From positions 1 through 58,355 of the forward strand of contig JAILLN010000062.1 of assembly GCA_024693135.1 (NCBI GenBank): a DNA stretch of 58,355 nucleotides. The letters run 5' to 3'. Of the stretch, positions 1 through 7,441 are shown piece by piece. This DNA comes from Lachnospiraceae bacterium (GTDB lineage: Bacteria; Bacillota; Clostridia; Lachnospirales; Lachnospiraceae). The position numbers were made by a program, and so were the translations under genes. The notes below the pieces were generated by a model. The model was not told the DNA's origin and did no database searches. It saw only the letters and a list, made by a program, of their open reading frames with translations. How positions within the stretch are numbered: position 1 is the stretch's first letter; each line of letters opens with the position of its first letter.

Positions 1-131
1 TTATCATTCATGAGGGAGACCGGAAGCAGTATATGGAGGCTCTGGAGGCCTGGGACAGGGTGCAGGATTTGAAGCCCATGAAGGAGTTCCTGGAAGAACA
101 GATGATCAAGACCTGGGAAGAAGAACGGTGA
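1..131 (+). CDS. Fic-family protein, C-terminal end (partial)
   Basis: Reading frame open from the left edge to a TGA at 129-131; about 42 residues are visible. The residues resemble the C-terminal helices that follow the catalytic core in Fic/DOC AMP-transferases (an acidic-aromatic helix, then DLKPMKEFLEEQMIKTW). The HPFxxGNGR active-site motif would lie upstream, outside the window, so activity cannot be judged. A terminator hairpin follows within 35 bases, so this is the end of a transcript. The Fic assignment is recalled family resemblance on a short fragment and is moderate only. Confidence 0.5.
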   Translation, partial: IIHEGDRKQYMEALEAWDRVQDLKPMKEFLEEQMIKTWEEER

Positions 132-161
132 GGGGAATAAAATAAATATCACAAGATATCA

Positions 162-195
162 ATAAACGCCTCGGTGGCTGCCGGGGTGTTTTTTT
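162..195 (+). terminator. Intrinsic terminator after the Fic-like gene
   Basis: A GC-rich stem (CCTCGG with CCGGGG, one G-T pair, extended by flanking AAACG/TGTTT pairing) closes a six-base loop and is followed by seven T residues at 187-193. Confidence 0.7.
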
Positions 196-998
196 GGCTG
201 GTGTGGCAAAAAATAACGGGCATTAGTGTGATGAGAGCCGGCAGGCATGCGATTAACATAATATTACAAAATAACGGGGCTGAAAAGACTCGTTTTCGGG
301 AATTTCAGACAAAAAGACAAATGGCAGGTGTTTCCACAACAGATGTTGATAATGTGGAAAAAGGAGAAGGAAAATGGTTGATAAACAGGATAAATAACGG
401 ATGGATTCCGACTGGTTCCGGCTGGAAAGCCACCCGTGGAGAACCGGATGGCCTGGATCCTGTCATGAATGAAACATGCGATCCATAATGGAAAGACTTA
501 CCCTTAAAAACAGATAAAGATACGGTGTGATATCATATTGAAATACTGATAAAATAAGGAAAAATCCGTTGCGATATTTATTTGGCTTCGCATATTATAT
601 AATAAGCGATATTCATTGTGCAGATCAAATGAGCAGATTTTTTTGAGAGAAAAAATGATGAAATCATGGTTTTTTGAACGAAAAAATGGAAGAATCGTGA
701 GCGGATTGTTATATATCATATGTTTTTGGCGATTTATCCACAATCGTTACGTCGGAAATATCTGACAGATGACAAAAACAGGTAAACGAATCACAGGTAG
801 ACATAAAATCTTAAAATTCGTCTCATAACCATGGTGATATAACCTTTGATCTGTTCTCTGCAATATGTAAAAACAAATGTTATTACAAGCACCGGCTCAG
901 GCGGCCGGATCATAGGAAAAGACGGCTGTTTGAAAATGCGTCCATGCAGCAGAGGCGGCTGACGAAAGTCCCTTGGATTGGGGAAAAACCAGGAAAAG

Positions 999-1054
999 CC
1001 TGTTTAGAGGAGTAACGGTTGATCCCGGAAAATCTCCTCTGAAAAAATAACAGG
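999..1054. other. Nested inverted repeat (possible RNA hairpin)
   Basis: Outer arms CCTGTT (999-1004) and AACAGG (1049-1054) enclose inner arms AGAGGAG (1006-1012) and CTCCTCT (1034-1040), leaving a 21-base loop. No T-run follows on either strand, so it does not look like a terminator. It lies about 145 bases upstream of deoB and before the predicted deoB promoter. Confidence 0.35.
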
Positions 1055-1115
1055 ACGGACAGGCCGGATGGGTGGTGGATATCGAACAAAGATTCGAAAT
1101 TTTTCAACTGAAACC

Positions 1116-1145
1116 GTGACAGAACAGGGCAGCATGATGTAAAAT
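1116..1145 (+). promoter_or_regulatory. Probable deoB promoter
   Basis: GTGACA at 1116-1121, an 18-base spacer, and TAAAAT at 1140-1145. This leaves a leader of about 45 bases before the deoB start. It matches the vegetative consensus at five of six positions in each box; the spacer is one base longer than ideal. Confidence 0.4.
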
Positions 1146-1197
1146 AGAAGACAGGAAAATTCTGTCAAAGGCAATTTTGAGAAAGGAAGATAAACAT

Positions 1198-2364
1198 ATG
1201 GGCAAAAGAGTGATCTTGATCGTGCTGGACAGCTTTGGGGTGGGCGCCATGCCGGATTCGGAGGACTTTGGCGATTATGGGGTCAATACCTTGAAGAGCT
1301 GCTCCACAAGCCGGTATTTCAGCATGCCGAATATGAAAAAAATGGGACTCTTTAATATTGAGGGCGTGGACTACCTGGAGGGCACGGACCAGCCTGAGGC
1401 AGTATACGGGCGGTGTGCGGAGGCTTCCAAGGGAAAGGATACCACCATCGGCCATTGGGAGATCGCCGGGATCATTACGCCCAGGCCTATGCCCACCTAT
1501 CCGGAGGGCTTCCCGGAGGAGGTGCTGGATGCATTCCGCAAGGCGACGGGAAGGGGCGTGCTCTGCAATAAGCCTTATTCCGGCACTGCCGTGATCAATG
1601 AGTACGGGGACGAGCACGTGCGGACCGGTGATCTGATCGTCTATACTTCGGCAGACAGCGTGTTCCAGATCGCGGCACATGAGGACATCGTTCCGCCGGA
1701 GCAGCTGTATGAATATTGCCGGGCCGCGAGGAAGATCCTTGTGGGGGAGCATGGCGTGGGAAGGGTGATCGCAAGGCCTTTTGAGGGAAAGGGAAATGGC
1801 AATTACAAGCGTACCACCAGAAGGCACGACTTTTCCCTGGAGCCGCCGGAGGATACCATCATGGATGAGATCGTAAAAGCCGGCATGGATGTGCTGGCCG
1901 TGGGCAAAATCCATGACATTTTTGCCGGCAGGGGCATGACCGAATATGTCTATACGGAAGGGAATGCCGAGGGCGTCGACCGGACGCTGGAATATATGGA
2001 AAAGGATACGACAGGCCTGATCTTCACGAACCTGGTGGATTATGACATGCTCTATGGACACAGGCGGGATATCGACGGATATGCAAAGGCCCTGGCCTAT
2101 TTTGACAACCGCCTGCCCGAGATCGTTTCCCGGATGCAGGAGGAGGATATCCTGATCCTCACGGCAGACCACGGATGCGATCCCGGGTATCAGAAGACCA
2201 CGGATCATACCAGGGAATACATCCCGCTGATCCTCTATGGGAAGAAGGTGGCTCCGTTTAATGCGGGCACCAGGGATACCTATGCAGATATCGGATATAC
2301 CGTAGGAAAGTACCTAGGGCTGAACCCTTCGGTCAAGGGAGCAGATATCCTGGCAGACCATTAA
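1198..2364 (+). CDS. deoB: Phosphopentomutase
   Basis: Interconverts ribose-1-phosphate or deoxyribose-1-phosphate with the 5-phosphates, linking nucleoside salvage to the pentose phosphate pathway in the cytoplasm. The 388 residues are full length for the family. Alkaline-phosphatase-superfamily metal motifs are visible: VLDSFGVGAMPD near residue 9, DTTIGHWE near 81 (phospho-threonine region), VDYDMLYGHRRD, and TADHGCDPGY with TTDHTRE near 322-340. The ATG at 1198 is chosen because GAAAGGAAG precedes it by about 8 bases; an upstream in-frame TTG at 1177 overlaps that site. No purine salvage gene follows; prfC comes next. Confidence 0.96.
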   Translation: MGKRVILIVLDSFGVGAMPDSEDFGDYGVNTLKSCSTSRYFSMPNMKKMGLFNIEGVDYLEGTDQPEAVYGRCAEASKGKDTTIGHWEIAGIITPRPMPTYPEGFPEEVLDAFRKATGRGVLCNKPYSGTAVINEYGDEHVRTGDLIVYTSADSVFQIAAHEDIVPPEQLYEYCRAARKILVGEHGVGRVIARPFEGKGNGNYKRTTRRHDFSLEPPEDTIMDEIVKAGMDVLAVGKIHDIFAGRGMTEYVYTEGNAEGVDRTLEYMEKDTTGLIFTNLVDYDMLYGHRRDIDGYAKALAYFDNRLPEIVSRMQEEDILILTADHGCDPGYQKTTDHTREYIPLILYGKKVAPFNAGTRDTYADIGYTVGKYLGLNPSVKGADILADH

Positions 2365-2455
2365 GCTAAAGGAGCCAGGGCAAGCCGGAAGGGAAATGGC
2401 TGCCACAGAGGGGGCGGAGTCCCGGACAAAGGATCCGGGCCGAACCGGAAGGCCT

Positions 2456-2463
2456 GTTATAAT
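2456..2463 (+). promoter_or_regulatory. Extended -10 promoter before prfC
   Basis: TGTTATAAT (TG-N-TATAAT form) lies about 70 bases before the prfC start. No good -35 is found 17 bases upstream, as allowed for extended -10 promoters. A short CCGG/CCGG hairpin lies between it and the prfC ribosome binding site. Confidence 0.45.
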
Positions 2464-2533
2464 GTTACAGAGAACATAGAACAAATAAACAAATCCGGCC
2501 GTAAACCGGAAGCGGAAAGGAAGAAATTATACC

Positions 2534-4126
2534 ATGCCTGATTTAAGTACAGAAATCAACAGAAGACGCACCTTTGCCATTATTTCACACCCGGATGCGG
2601 GAAAGACGACCTTGACAGAGAAATTTCTGTTATACGGAGGACAGATCAATCTCGCCGGATCGGTAAAAGGCAAGGCTACGGCCAGGCATGCAGTTTCAGA
2701 CTGGATGGAGATTGAAAAGGAAAGAGGGATTTCGGTCACATCCTCTGTGTTACAGTTTGAATATAACAATAAATGCATCAATATCCTGGATACCCCGGGG
2801 CATCAGGACTTTTCGGAGGATACGTACCGTACCTTGATGGCTGCGGATTCTGCCGTCATGGTGATCGACGGGGGCAAGGGGGTGGAGGCCCAGACCAGGA
2901 AGCTTTTTAAGGTATGCGGCAGGAGGGGGATCCCCATCTTCACCTTCATCAATAAGATGGACCGGGAGGCCAGGGACACCTTTGACCTTGTGGATGAGAT
3001 CGAAAAGGAGCTGGGGATCGCTACCTGTCCCGTAAACTGGCCCATCGGGTCAGGGAAGGACTTTAAGGGGGTGCTGGACATCCCTTCCAGGAACGTCCTT
3101 CTTTTCTCAGATACCCAGAAGGGGACCAGGCAGGGGGAGGAGGAGGTCATCCCCCTCTCCGACAAAGAAACACTAAAGTCAAGGATCGGCCAGAATGCGC
3201 TGGAGAGCCTGCTGGAGGAAGTAGAGCTGCTGGAGGGAGCCGGGGTGGAATTTGACCAGGACCAGGTGGATCATGGAAAGCTGTCCCCTGTCTTTTTCGG
3301 CTCGGCGCTTACGAATTTCGGGGTGGAGGTATTCCTTCAGAATTTCTTGAGCATGACCTCTTCCCCTCTGCCCAGGATGTCCGACCGGGGGGAGGTAGAT
3401 CCCGTGGCCAGGCCCTTTTCGGCCTTTGTATTCAAGATCCAGGCGAATATGAACAAGGCCCACAGAGACCGGGTAGCCTTCATGCGGATCTGCTCCGGGA
3501 AATTCGAGGCCGGGATGGATGTATACCATGTGCAGGGAGGAAAGCAGGTGCGCCTGTCCCAGCCCCAGCAGATGATGGCGGATGACCGGCATATGGTAAA
3601 GGAGGCCTATGCCGGGGATATCATCGGCATATTCGACCCGGGGATCTACTCCATCGGGGACACGATCTGCATGCCGGAGGATACCTTCCGGTACAGCGGG
3701 ATCCCCACCTTCGCCCCGGAGCATTTTGCCAGGGTGCGGCAGGTGGATACCATGAAGCGCAAGCAGTTTGTGAAGGGGATCATGCAGATCGCCGAAGAGG
3801 GCGCCATCCAGGTGTTTCAGGAGCTTTCCGGAGGCATGGAAGAGGTCATCGTAGGGGTGGTGGGCGTGCTGCAGTTTGAGGTGCTTCAGTACCGGCTGAA
3901 AAATGAATACTCCGTGGAGATCCGTCTGGAGCAGCTGCCTTATGAGCATATCCGGTGGATCAAGAGCAGGGATACGGATCCGGAAAAGATCACGGGCACG
4001 TCGGACATGAAGAGGATACAGGATCTGAAGGGAAATCCGCTGCTGCTGTTTGTCAATGCCTGGAGCATAGGCATGACCCTTGACCGTAATGAGGGACTTG
4101 TGCTTGAGGAGTTTAATGAAGAATAA
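2534..4126 (+). CDS. prfC: Peptide chain release factor 3
   Basis: GTPase that removes RF1/RF2 from the ribosome after peptide release. The 530 residues match RF3 length. GTP-binding motifs are clear: P-loop SHPDAGKTT near 18, the switch region RGISVTSS near 64, DTPGHQDFSEDTYRT near 86, and NKMD. The middle holds the beta-barrel domain and the C-terminus has the RF3-specific EYSVEIRLEQLPYEHIRWI stretch. ATG at 2534 follows GGAAAGGAAG. The end overlaps the start of the following lipoprotein gene by 11 bases, implying translational coupling of two genes with no known functional link. Confidence 0.97.
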   Translation: MPDLSTEINRRRTFAIISHPDAGKTTLTEKFLLYGGQINLAGSVKGKATARHAVSDWMEIEKERGISVTSSVLQFEYNNKCINILDTPGHQDFSEDTYRTLMAADSAVMVIDGGKGVEAQTRKLFKVCGRRGIPIFTFINKMDREARDTFDLVDEIEKELGIATCPVNWPIGSGKDFKGVLDIPSRNVLLFSDTQKGTRQGEEEVIPLSDKETLKSRIGQNALESLLEEVELLEGAGVEFDQDQVDHGKLSPVFFGSALTNFGVEVFLQNFLSMTSSPLPRMSDRGEVDPVARPFSAFVFKIQANMNKAHRDRVAFMRICSGKFEAGMDVYHVQGGKQVRLSQPQQMMADDRHMVKEAYAGDIIGIFDPGIYSIGDTICMPEDTFRYSGIPTFAPEHFARVRQVDTMKRKQFVKGIMQIAEEGAIQVFQELSGGMEEVIVGVVGVLQFEVLQYRLKNEYSVEIRLEQLPYEHIRWIKSRDTDPEKITGTSDMKRIQDLKGNPLLLFVNAWSIGMTLDRNEGLVLEEFNEE

Positions 4127-5414
4127 ATGGAGCCTTGCGGCGGTAACCCTGCTTTTGTGCGCCTGCTTTCTGATCTTTCCCGGATGTGCCCTTAAGGACC
4201 TGCTGATCTCCGGCTGGCCCATGCCTGAGGAGCAGGAATACCACGGAGAGGAAGCTGCTGCCCCGGATCCGGGCTTAGGGGCTTCGTACCAGACAGAGGA
4301 GGCAGGGCTTCCTGCGGCAGGGGAAGGCTTGCGGGATGGGGGCATGCCTCCTGCGATTTCCGGGATGGCCGTGACCTCAGGAAATTCCTCCGGGAAGGAT
4401 GAGGAACTGATGGACTTCCCGGAGTCCTGCTATGCTTATTCCGTGCTTTCCGAGCGCCGGAAGAAGATCTATGTGGAAATATACCGCTGCCTGTGTGACA
4501 GGTCGGAGGAGGTGCTTCTTAGCACCAAGGATCCTGACGAGGCGGATCTGGTTTTTAATGCGGTCATGATCGACCATCCGGAGATCTTTTATGTGTCCGG
4601 ATACCGGATCACAAAGACCACCCTGGCAGGGAGGATCACGGCCATTGATTTTACCGGCCGGTATACCATGTCGGACTGGGAGATCGCGGAAAACAGAAAA
4701 AAGATCGAGGAATATGTCAATCGTTTCCTTGAAGGGGTGCCGGATACGGAGGATGAATTCGAGAAGGTGAAGTATATCTTCGACTATCTGGTGGACCATA
4801 CGGAATTTAAGGAGGGCAGCGACAATAACCAGAATGTCTGCTCGGTCTTTGTAAACGGAAGGTCGGTATGCCAGGGGTATTCCATGGCGGCGAAGTATCT
4901 TGCGGATGAGATCGGGGTTTTTGCCACCGTTGCCTATGGGTTTGCCCACGGAAACGGCCATGCCTGGAATATCTTCCGGATCAACGGGGTTTATTGCCAT
5001 GTGGATGTGACCTGGGGGGACAGCTCCTATCAGAATGCATACAGCGGTTCCGCCGAGTCCTTCACGGATTATGCTTATCTCGGGGCAGACGATGATCTGA
5101 TCCGCACCCAGCATGAAACGGCTTATTTTATCCGGATGCCGGTTTGTGACAGCCTGGAGCAGTATTATTTTGTGAAGACCGGGAGGTATTTTGAGGAGCC
5201 GGACAGGCTGAAGCTCATGGATCTGTTCCGGGAAGCCTATGCGGGCGGGGAAGAGATCCTGACCATCCGGTGTGCGGATTTTGACGTATATGACGAGCTG
5301 TCGGACGACCTCTTTGAGGAAAAAGAGATCTTCCAGTATCTTAAGGGGGATGGGAAGGCACGGTATGTGCGCAACCGTGAGGAATTGACTATTTCTTTTT
5401 TACTGTCGGTTTGA
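4116..5414 (+). CDS. Transglutaminase-like domain lipoprotein
   Basis: Predicted lipoprotein of 432 residues. A basic N-terminus and hydrophobic stretch lead to a lipobox LIFPGC, with Cys24 as the lipidation site. After a low-complexity linker, the C-terminal half carries a transglutaminase-like Cys-His-Asp triad: Cys252 in SVCQGYS, His282 in NGHAWN and Asp297 in HVDVTWGD. Family members may act as proteases or cross-linkers; the substrate cannot be read from the sequence. ATG 4116 follows GAGGAG inside the end of prfC. It probably acts on the outer face of the membrane. Confidence 0.8.
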   Translation: MKNKWSLAAVTLLLCACFLIFPGCALKDLLISGWPMPEEQEYHGEEAAAPDPGLGASYQTEEAGLPAAGEGLRDGGMPPAISGMAVTSGNSSGKDEELMDFPESCYAYSVLSERRKKIYVEIYRCLCDRSEEVLLSTKDPDEADLVFNAVMIDHPEIFYVSGYRITKTTLAGRITAIDFTGRYTMSDWEIAENRKKIEEYVNRFLEGVPDTEDEFEKVKYIFDYLVDHTEFKEGSDNNQNVCSVFVNGRSVCQGYSMAAKYLADEIGVFATVAYGFAHGNGHAWNIFRINGVYCHVDVTWGDSSYQNAYSGSAESFTDYAYLGADDDLIRTQHETAYFIRMPVCDSLEQYYFVKTGRYFEEPDRLKLMDLFREAYAGGEEILTIRCADFDVYDELSDDLFEEKEIFQYLKGDGKARYVRNREELTISFLLSV

Positions 5415-5420
5415 TATAAT
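5412..5420 (+). promoter_or_regulatory. Extended -10 promoter before yqhY-nusB
   Basis: TGATATAAT overlaps the stop codon of the lipoprotein gene. The TG-N-TATAAT form matches an extended -10; the -35 region is weak. The start site would be about 40 bases upstream of the yqhY start. Confidence 0.5.
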
Positions 5421-5468
5421 GGTCAAGCAATAGGCGTCAGTGAAAGGATGTTGAGAAGAGGAGGAAGC

Positions 5469-5876
5469 ATGGCTAGGAATCGGAAGCCTGTGGAGGAAAA
5501 GAACCCAAAGATCGTCACCCTTGAGGCAAATACGGAGGGGGAAGTAAAGATAGCGGATGATGTGGTCGCATCCATTGCCGCCCTGGCCGCCAATGAGGTG
5601 GAGGGGCTGGATGACATGGTAGACAACATCGGAAGCATGCTGATGAATACCGTCGGGGTAAAGCAGGCCGGCAGGGGCGTGAGGGTCGATGTGGTGGACG
5701 GGATGGTCCGGGCAGACCTGGCGATCATGCTGAAGTACGGATATAGCATCCGGGATACGGGAAAGAAGATCCAGGAGAAGGTCAAGGCTTCCATCGAAAA
5801 CATGACAGGGCTTACGGTCACGGATGTGAATATCCATGTGGTGGGAGTCAATACGGAGTCCAGGAACGAGTCATGA
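5469..5876 (+). CDS. Asp23/Gls24 family protein (YqhY-like)
   Basis: A 135-residue Asp23/Gls24-type protein with the typical start of the domain (GEVKIADDVVASIAALAANEVEG) and the closing segment MTGLTVTDVNIHVVGV. In Bacillus the homologue yqhY sits beside accBC and nusB and affects lipid synthesis; here it also lies directly upstream of nusB. ATG 5469 is preferred over an in-frame ATG at 5448 because AGAGGAGG sits just before it. Its stop overlaps the nusB start by four bases. Confidence 0.9.
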   Translation: MARNRKPVEEKNPKIVTLEANTEGEVKIADDVVASIAALAANEVEGLDDMVDNIGSMLMNTVGVKQAGRGVRVDVVDGMVRADLAIMLKYGYSIRDTGKKIQEKVKASIENMTGLTVTDVNIHVVGVNTESRNES

Positions 5877-6277
5877 TGAGCAGATCCCGGCTCAGGGAGC
5901 AGGTTTTCATTCTGCTTTATGAGTCAGAATTTTATGATCCAGCTGAAATGAGTGAGCAGATCAGCCTGCATCTGGAGGGATTGGACTTTGAGGCAGATGA
6001 GGAGAGCCTGGAGTTCATCCGTGCCAGGGCGGAATCTGTGCTTGAAAAATGCGCCGAGCTGGACTCCATGATCGGAGAAAATGCCACGGGCTGGGCCATC
6101 GACCGGATCGGGAAGGTAGAGCTTGCGATCATGCGCCTGGCTGTATTTGAGATGAGATTCGATGAGAGCATCCCCACAGGGGTCGCGATCAATGAAGCGG
6201 TGGAGCTGGCCAAAAAATACGGCCAGGACGGTGCCGGGGCCTTTGTGAATGGAGTCCTCGCAAAATTTGCAGATTGA
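5873..6277 (+). CDS. nusB: Transcription antitermination factor NusB
   Basis: A 134-residue NusB, which binds boxA RNA with NusE (S10) in rRNA antitermination. The sequence shows the family pattern: an N-terminal arginine-rich helix RSRLREQVFILLYE, the central WAIDRIGKVELAIMRLAVFEM and the C-terminal INEAVELAKKYGQDGAGAFVNGVLAKF. It starts at ATGATG (5873 or 5876), overlapping the yqhY stop, so translation is coupled. The last codons overlap the TTGACA of the next promoter. Confidence 0.95.
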   Translation: MMSRSRLREQVFILLYESEFYDPAEMSEQISLHLEGLDFEADEESLEFIRARAESVLEKCAELDSMIGENATGWAIDRIGKVELAIMRLAVFEMRFDESIPTGVAINEAVELAKKYGQDGAGAFVNGVLAKFAD

Positions 6278-6303
6278 CAACCTGCTTCCGGTGGTAGTAT
6301 CAT
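6274..6303 (+). promoter_or_regulatory. Promoter for the ispA leader RNA
   Basis: Perfect TTGACA at 6274-6279 overlapping the nusB stop. An 18-base spacer leads to TATCAT (6298-6303), or a 15-base spacer to TAGTAT with an upstream TG. Transcription would begin near 6309 and produce a leader of about 230 bases before ispA. Confidence 0.55.
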
Positions 6304-6541
6304 AAGCCGGTATTATTCTTTTAGTCAGGTCAATTCAGTCATGAGGGGGCTCGCCGGGCCGGGTATGACCCACGGGCGGCTTTTTCCCGAGAGGGCTTTC
6401 CCATGTCAGGTATTTATCCCAAAGGAAAAGCATATAGTTGATCCCTGCCCCAAAGACCGGGGGTTCGTTATGCATCCCCTGGTGCCGGCATAGGCCGAAA
6501 GAGGATGCCTGGGCGCAGGGAAGTGAAAGGCGGTGTGAGGT
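6304..6541 (+). ncRNA. Structured leader RNA upstream of ispA (unidentified class)
   Basis: The stretch between nusB and ispA holds no gene but folds well. First, CGCC/GGCG and GGGT/ACCC stack into a hairpin at 6352-6378 followed by CTTTTTCCC, which resembles an attenuator. Second, 6443-6520 forms a three-way junction: P1 CCCTGC/GCAGGG plus CCC/GGG (6443-6452 with 6510-6520), P2 CCGGGGG/CCCCTGG (6457-6463 with 6476-6482), and P3 GGCAT/ATGCC (6487-6491 with 6505-6509). I checked it against TPP, c-di-GMP, THF, cobalamin and 6S features from memory and recognised none. xseA and xseB, usual at this spot in related genomes, are missing. Confidence 0.45.
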
Positions 6542-7438
6542 TTGACATTCGAGGATCAGCTGAAGCAGAAGACGGAGGAGATCGAAAGGATACTGTATTC
6601 CTATCTTCCCGCGGAGGAAGGGTTTGCCTCCACGGTGATCTCGGCGATGAATTATTCCGTGAAGGCAGGGGGAAAGCGGCTCCGGCCCATTTTCATGAAA
6701 GAAACCTTCCGGATGTTTGGGGGAAAGGGGAAGGTGATCAATCCGTTTCTTGCTGCCCAGGAGCTGATCCATACTTATTCCCTGGTACATGACGATCTGG
6801 AGGTCATGGATAATGATGCATTCCGCAGGGGCCGGAAGACGACCCATGTGGTATATGGCGAAGCCATGGCGGTGCTTGCGGGAGACGGGCTTCTGAACAT
6901 GGCCTACGAGACTGCCCTGAAAGCCTTTGAGGAAAGCGGCGCCGTAAAAAAGAGGGTCATCCGGGCAATGGAAGTGCTTTCCGGGAAGGCCGGGCTGTAT
7001 GGGATGCTGGGAGGGCAGTCGGCTGACGTGGGATTGGAGAAGGCCGAGAAGGCGCCGGATGAGCAGGAGCTCAGATACATCCATGAAAACAAGACCGGTG
7101 CATTGATCCAGTCCTCTCTCATGATCGGAGGCATCCTGGCCGGCGCGGATGAGGAAGAGGTGGAGAAGCTGGAGCGGGCAGGACTCCTTATCGGGCTTGC
7201 CTTCCAGATCGAGGACGACATCCTGGATGTCACGGGAAATGAAGAGATCCTGGGGAAGCCGGTGGGCTCAGACCAGAAAAACAATAAGACAACCTATGTG
7301 ACGATGTATGGCCTGGAAAGGGCTGGGCTTGACGCGCAGAGGCTTTCGGAAGAGGCGCTGGGGATCCTCGGCGGATTTCCGGGAAAAAATAAGTTTCTGT
7401 GCCAGCTGGTCCGCTCCTTGGTAGGCAGGGACAGGTAG
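6542..7438 (+). CDS. ispA: Polyprenyl (farnesyl/geranyl) diphosphate synthase
   Basis: Condenses dimethylallyl diphosphate with isopentenyl diphosphate to make C10-C15 prenyl diphosphates. The 298 residues contain the first aspartate-rich motif DDLEVMDND near 83, the KRLRP substrate-binding site near 43, and the second motif QIEDDILD near 222. The start is a TTG with AAAGGCGG about 9 bases upstream; no better in-frame ATG fits the family N-terminus. It is followed after 3 bases by dxs, so two isoprenoid steps are cotranscribed. Confidence 0.93.
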   Translation: MTFEDQLKQKTEEIERILYSYLPAEEGFASTVISAMNYSVKAGGKRLRPIFMKETFRMFGGKGKVINPFLAAQELIHTYSLVHDDLEVMDNDAFRRGRKTTHVVYGEAMAVLAGDGLLNMAYETALKAFEESGAVKKRVIRAMEVLSGKAGLYGMLGGQSADVGLEKAEKAPDEQELRYIHENKTGALIQSSLMIGGILAGADEEEVEKLERAGLLIGLAFQIEDDILDVTGNEEILGKPVGSDQKNNKTTYVTMYGLERAGLDAQRLSEEALGILGGFPGKNKFLCQLVRSLVGRDR

Positions 7439-7441
7439 GAC

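Larger units (their letters stand above)
132..1197. other. Long non-coding interval upstream of deoB
   Basis: About 1.07 kb with no convincing gene. Open frames here lack ribosome binding sites and family features. From about 490 to 870 the DNA is AT-rich. It holds the Fic-gene terminator, a DnaA-box-like TTATCCACA at 734-742, two weak relatives of the repeated GTTNACATAA motif (253-262 and 796-806), a nested inverted repeat at 999-1054, and a promoter-like pair before deoB. The sequence does not say why the gap is so long; a decayed gene or an unrecognised RNA is possible. Confidence 0.5.

Noticed and set aside
734..742. DnaA box / replication origin
   Set aside because: A single TTATCCACA with no cluster, no dnaA or dnaN gene and no DNA-unwinding element pattern.
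174..743. Small open frames in the gap after the Fic-like gene
   Set aside because: They overlap a terminator or lack ribosome sites, and the translations show no family features or coding bias.
6304..6541. TPP, THF, cobalamin, c-di-GMP or 6S RNA identity for the ispA leader
   Set aside because: None of the conserved sequence signatures I know for these classes is present; reported as unidentified structure only.
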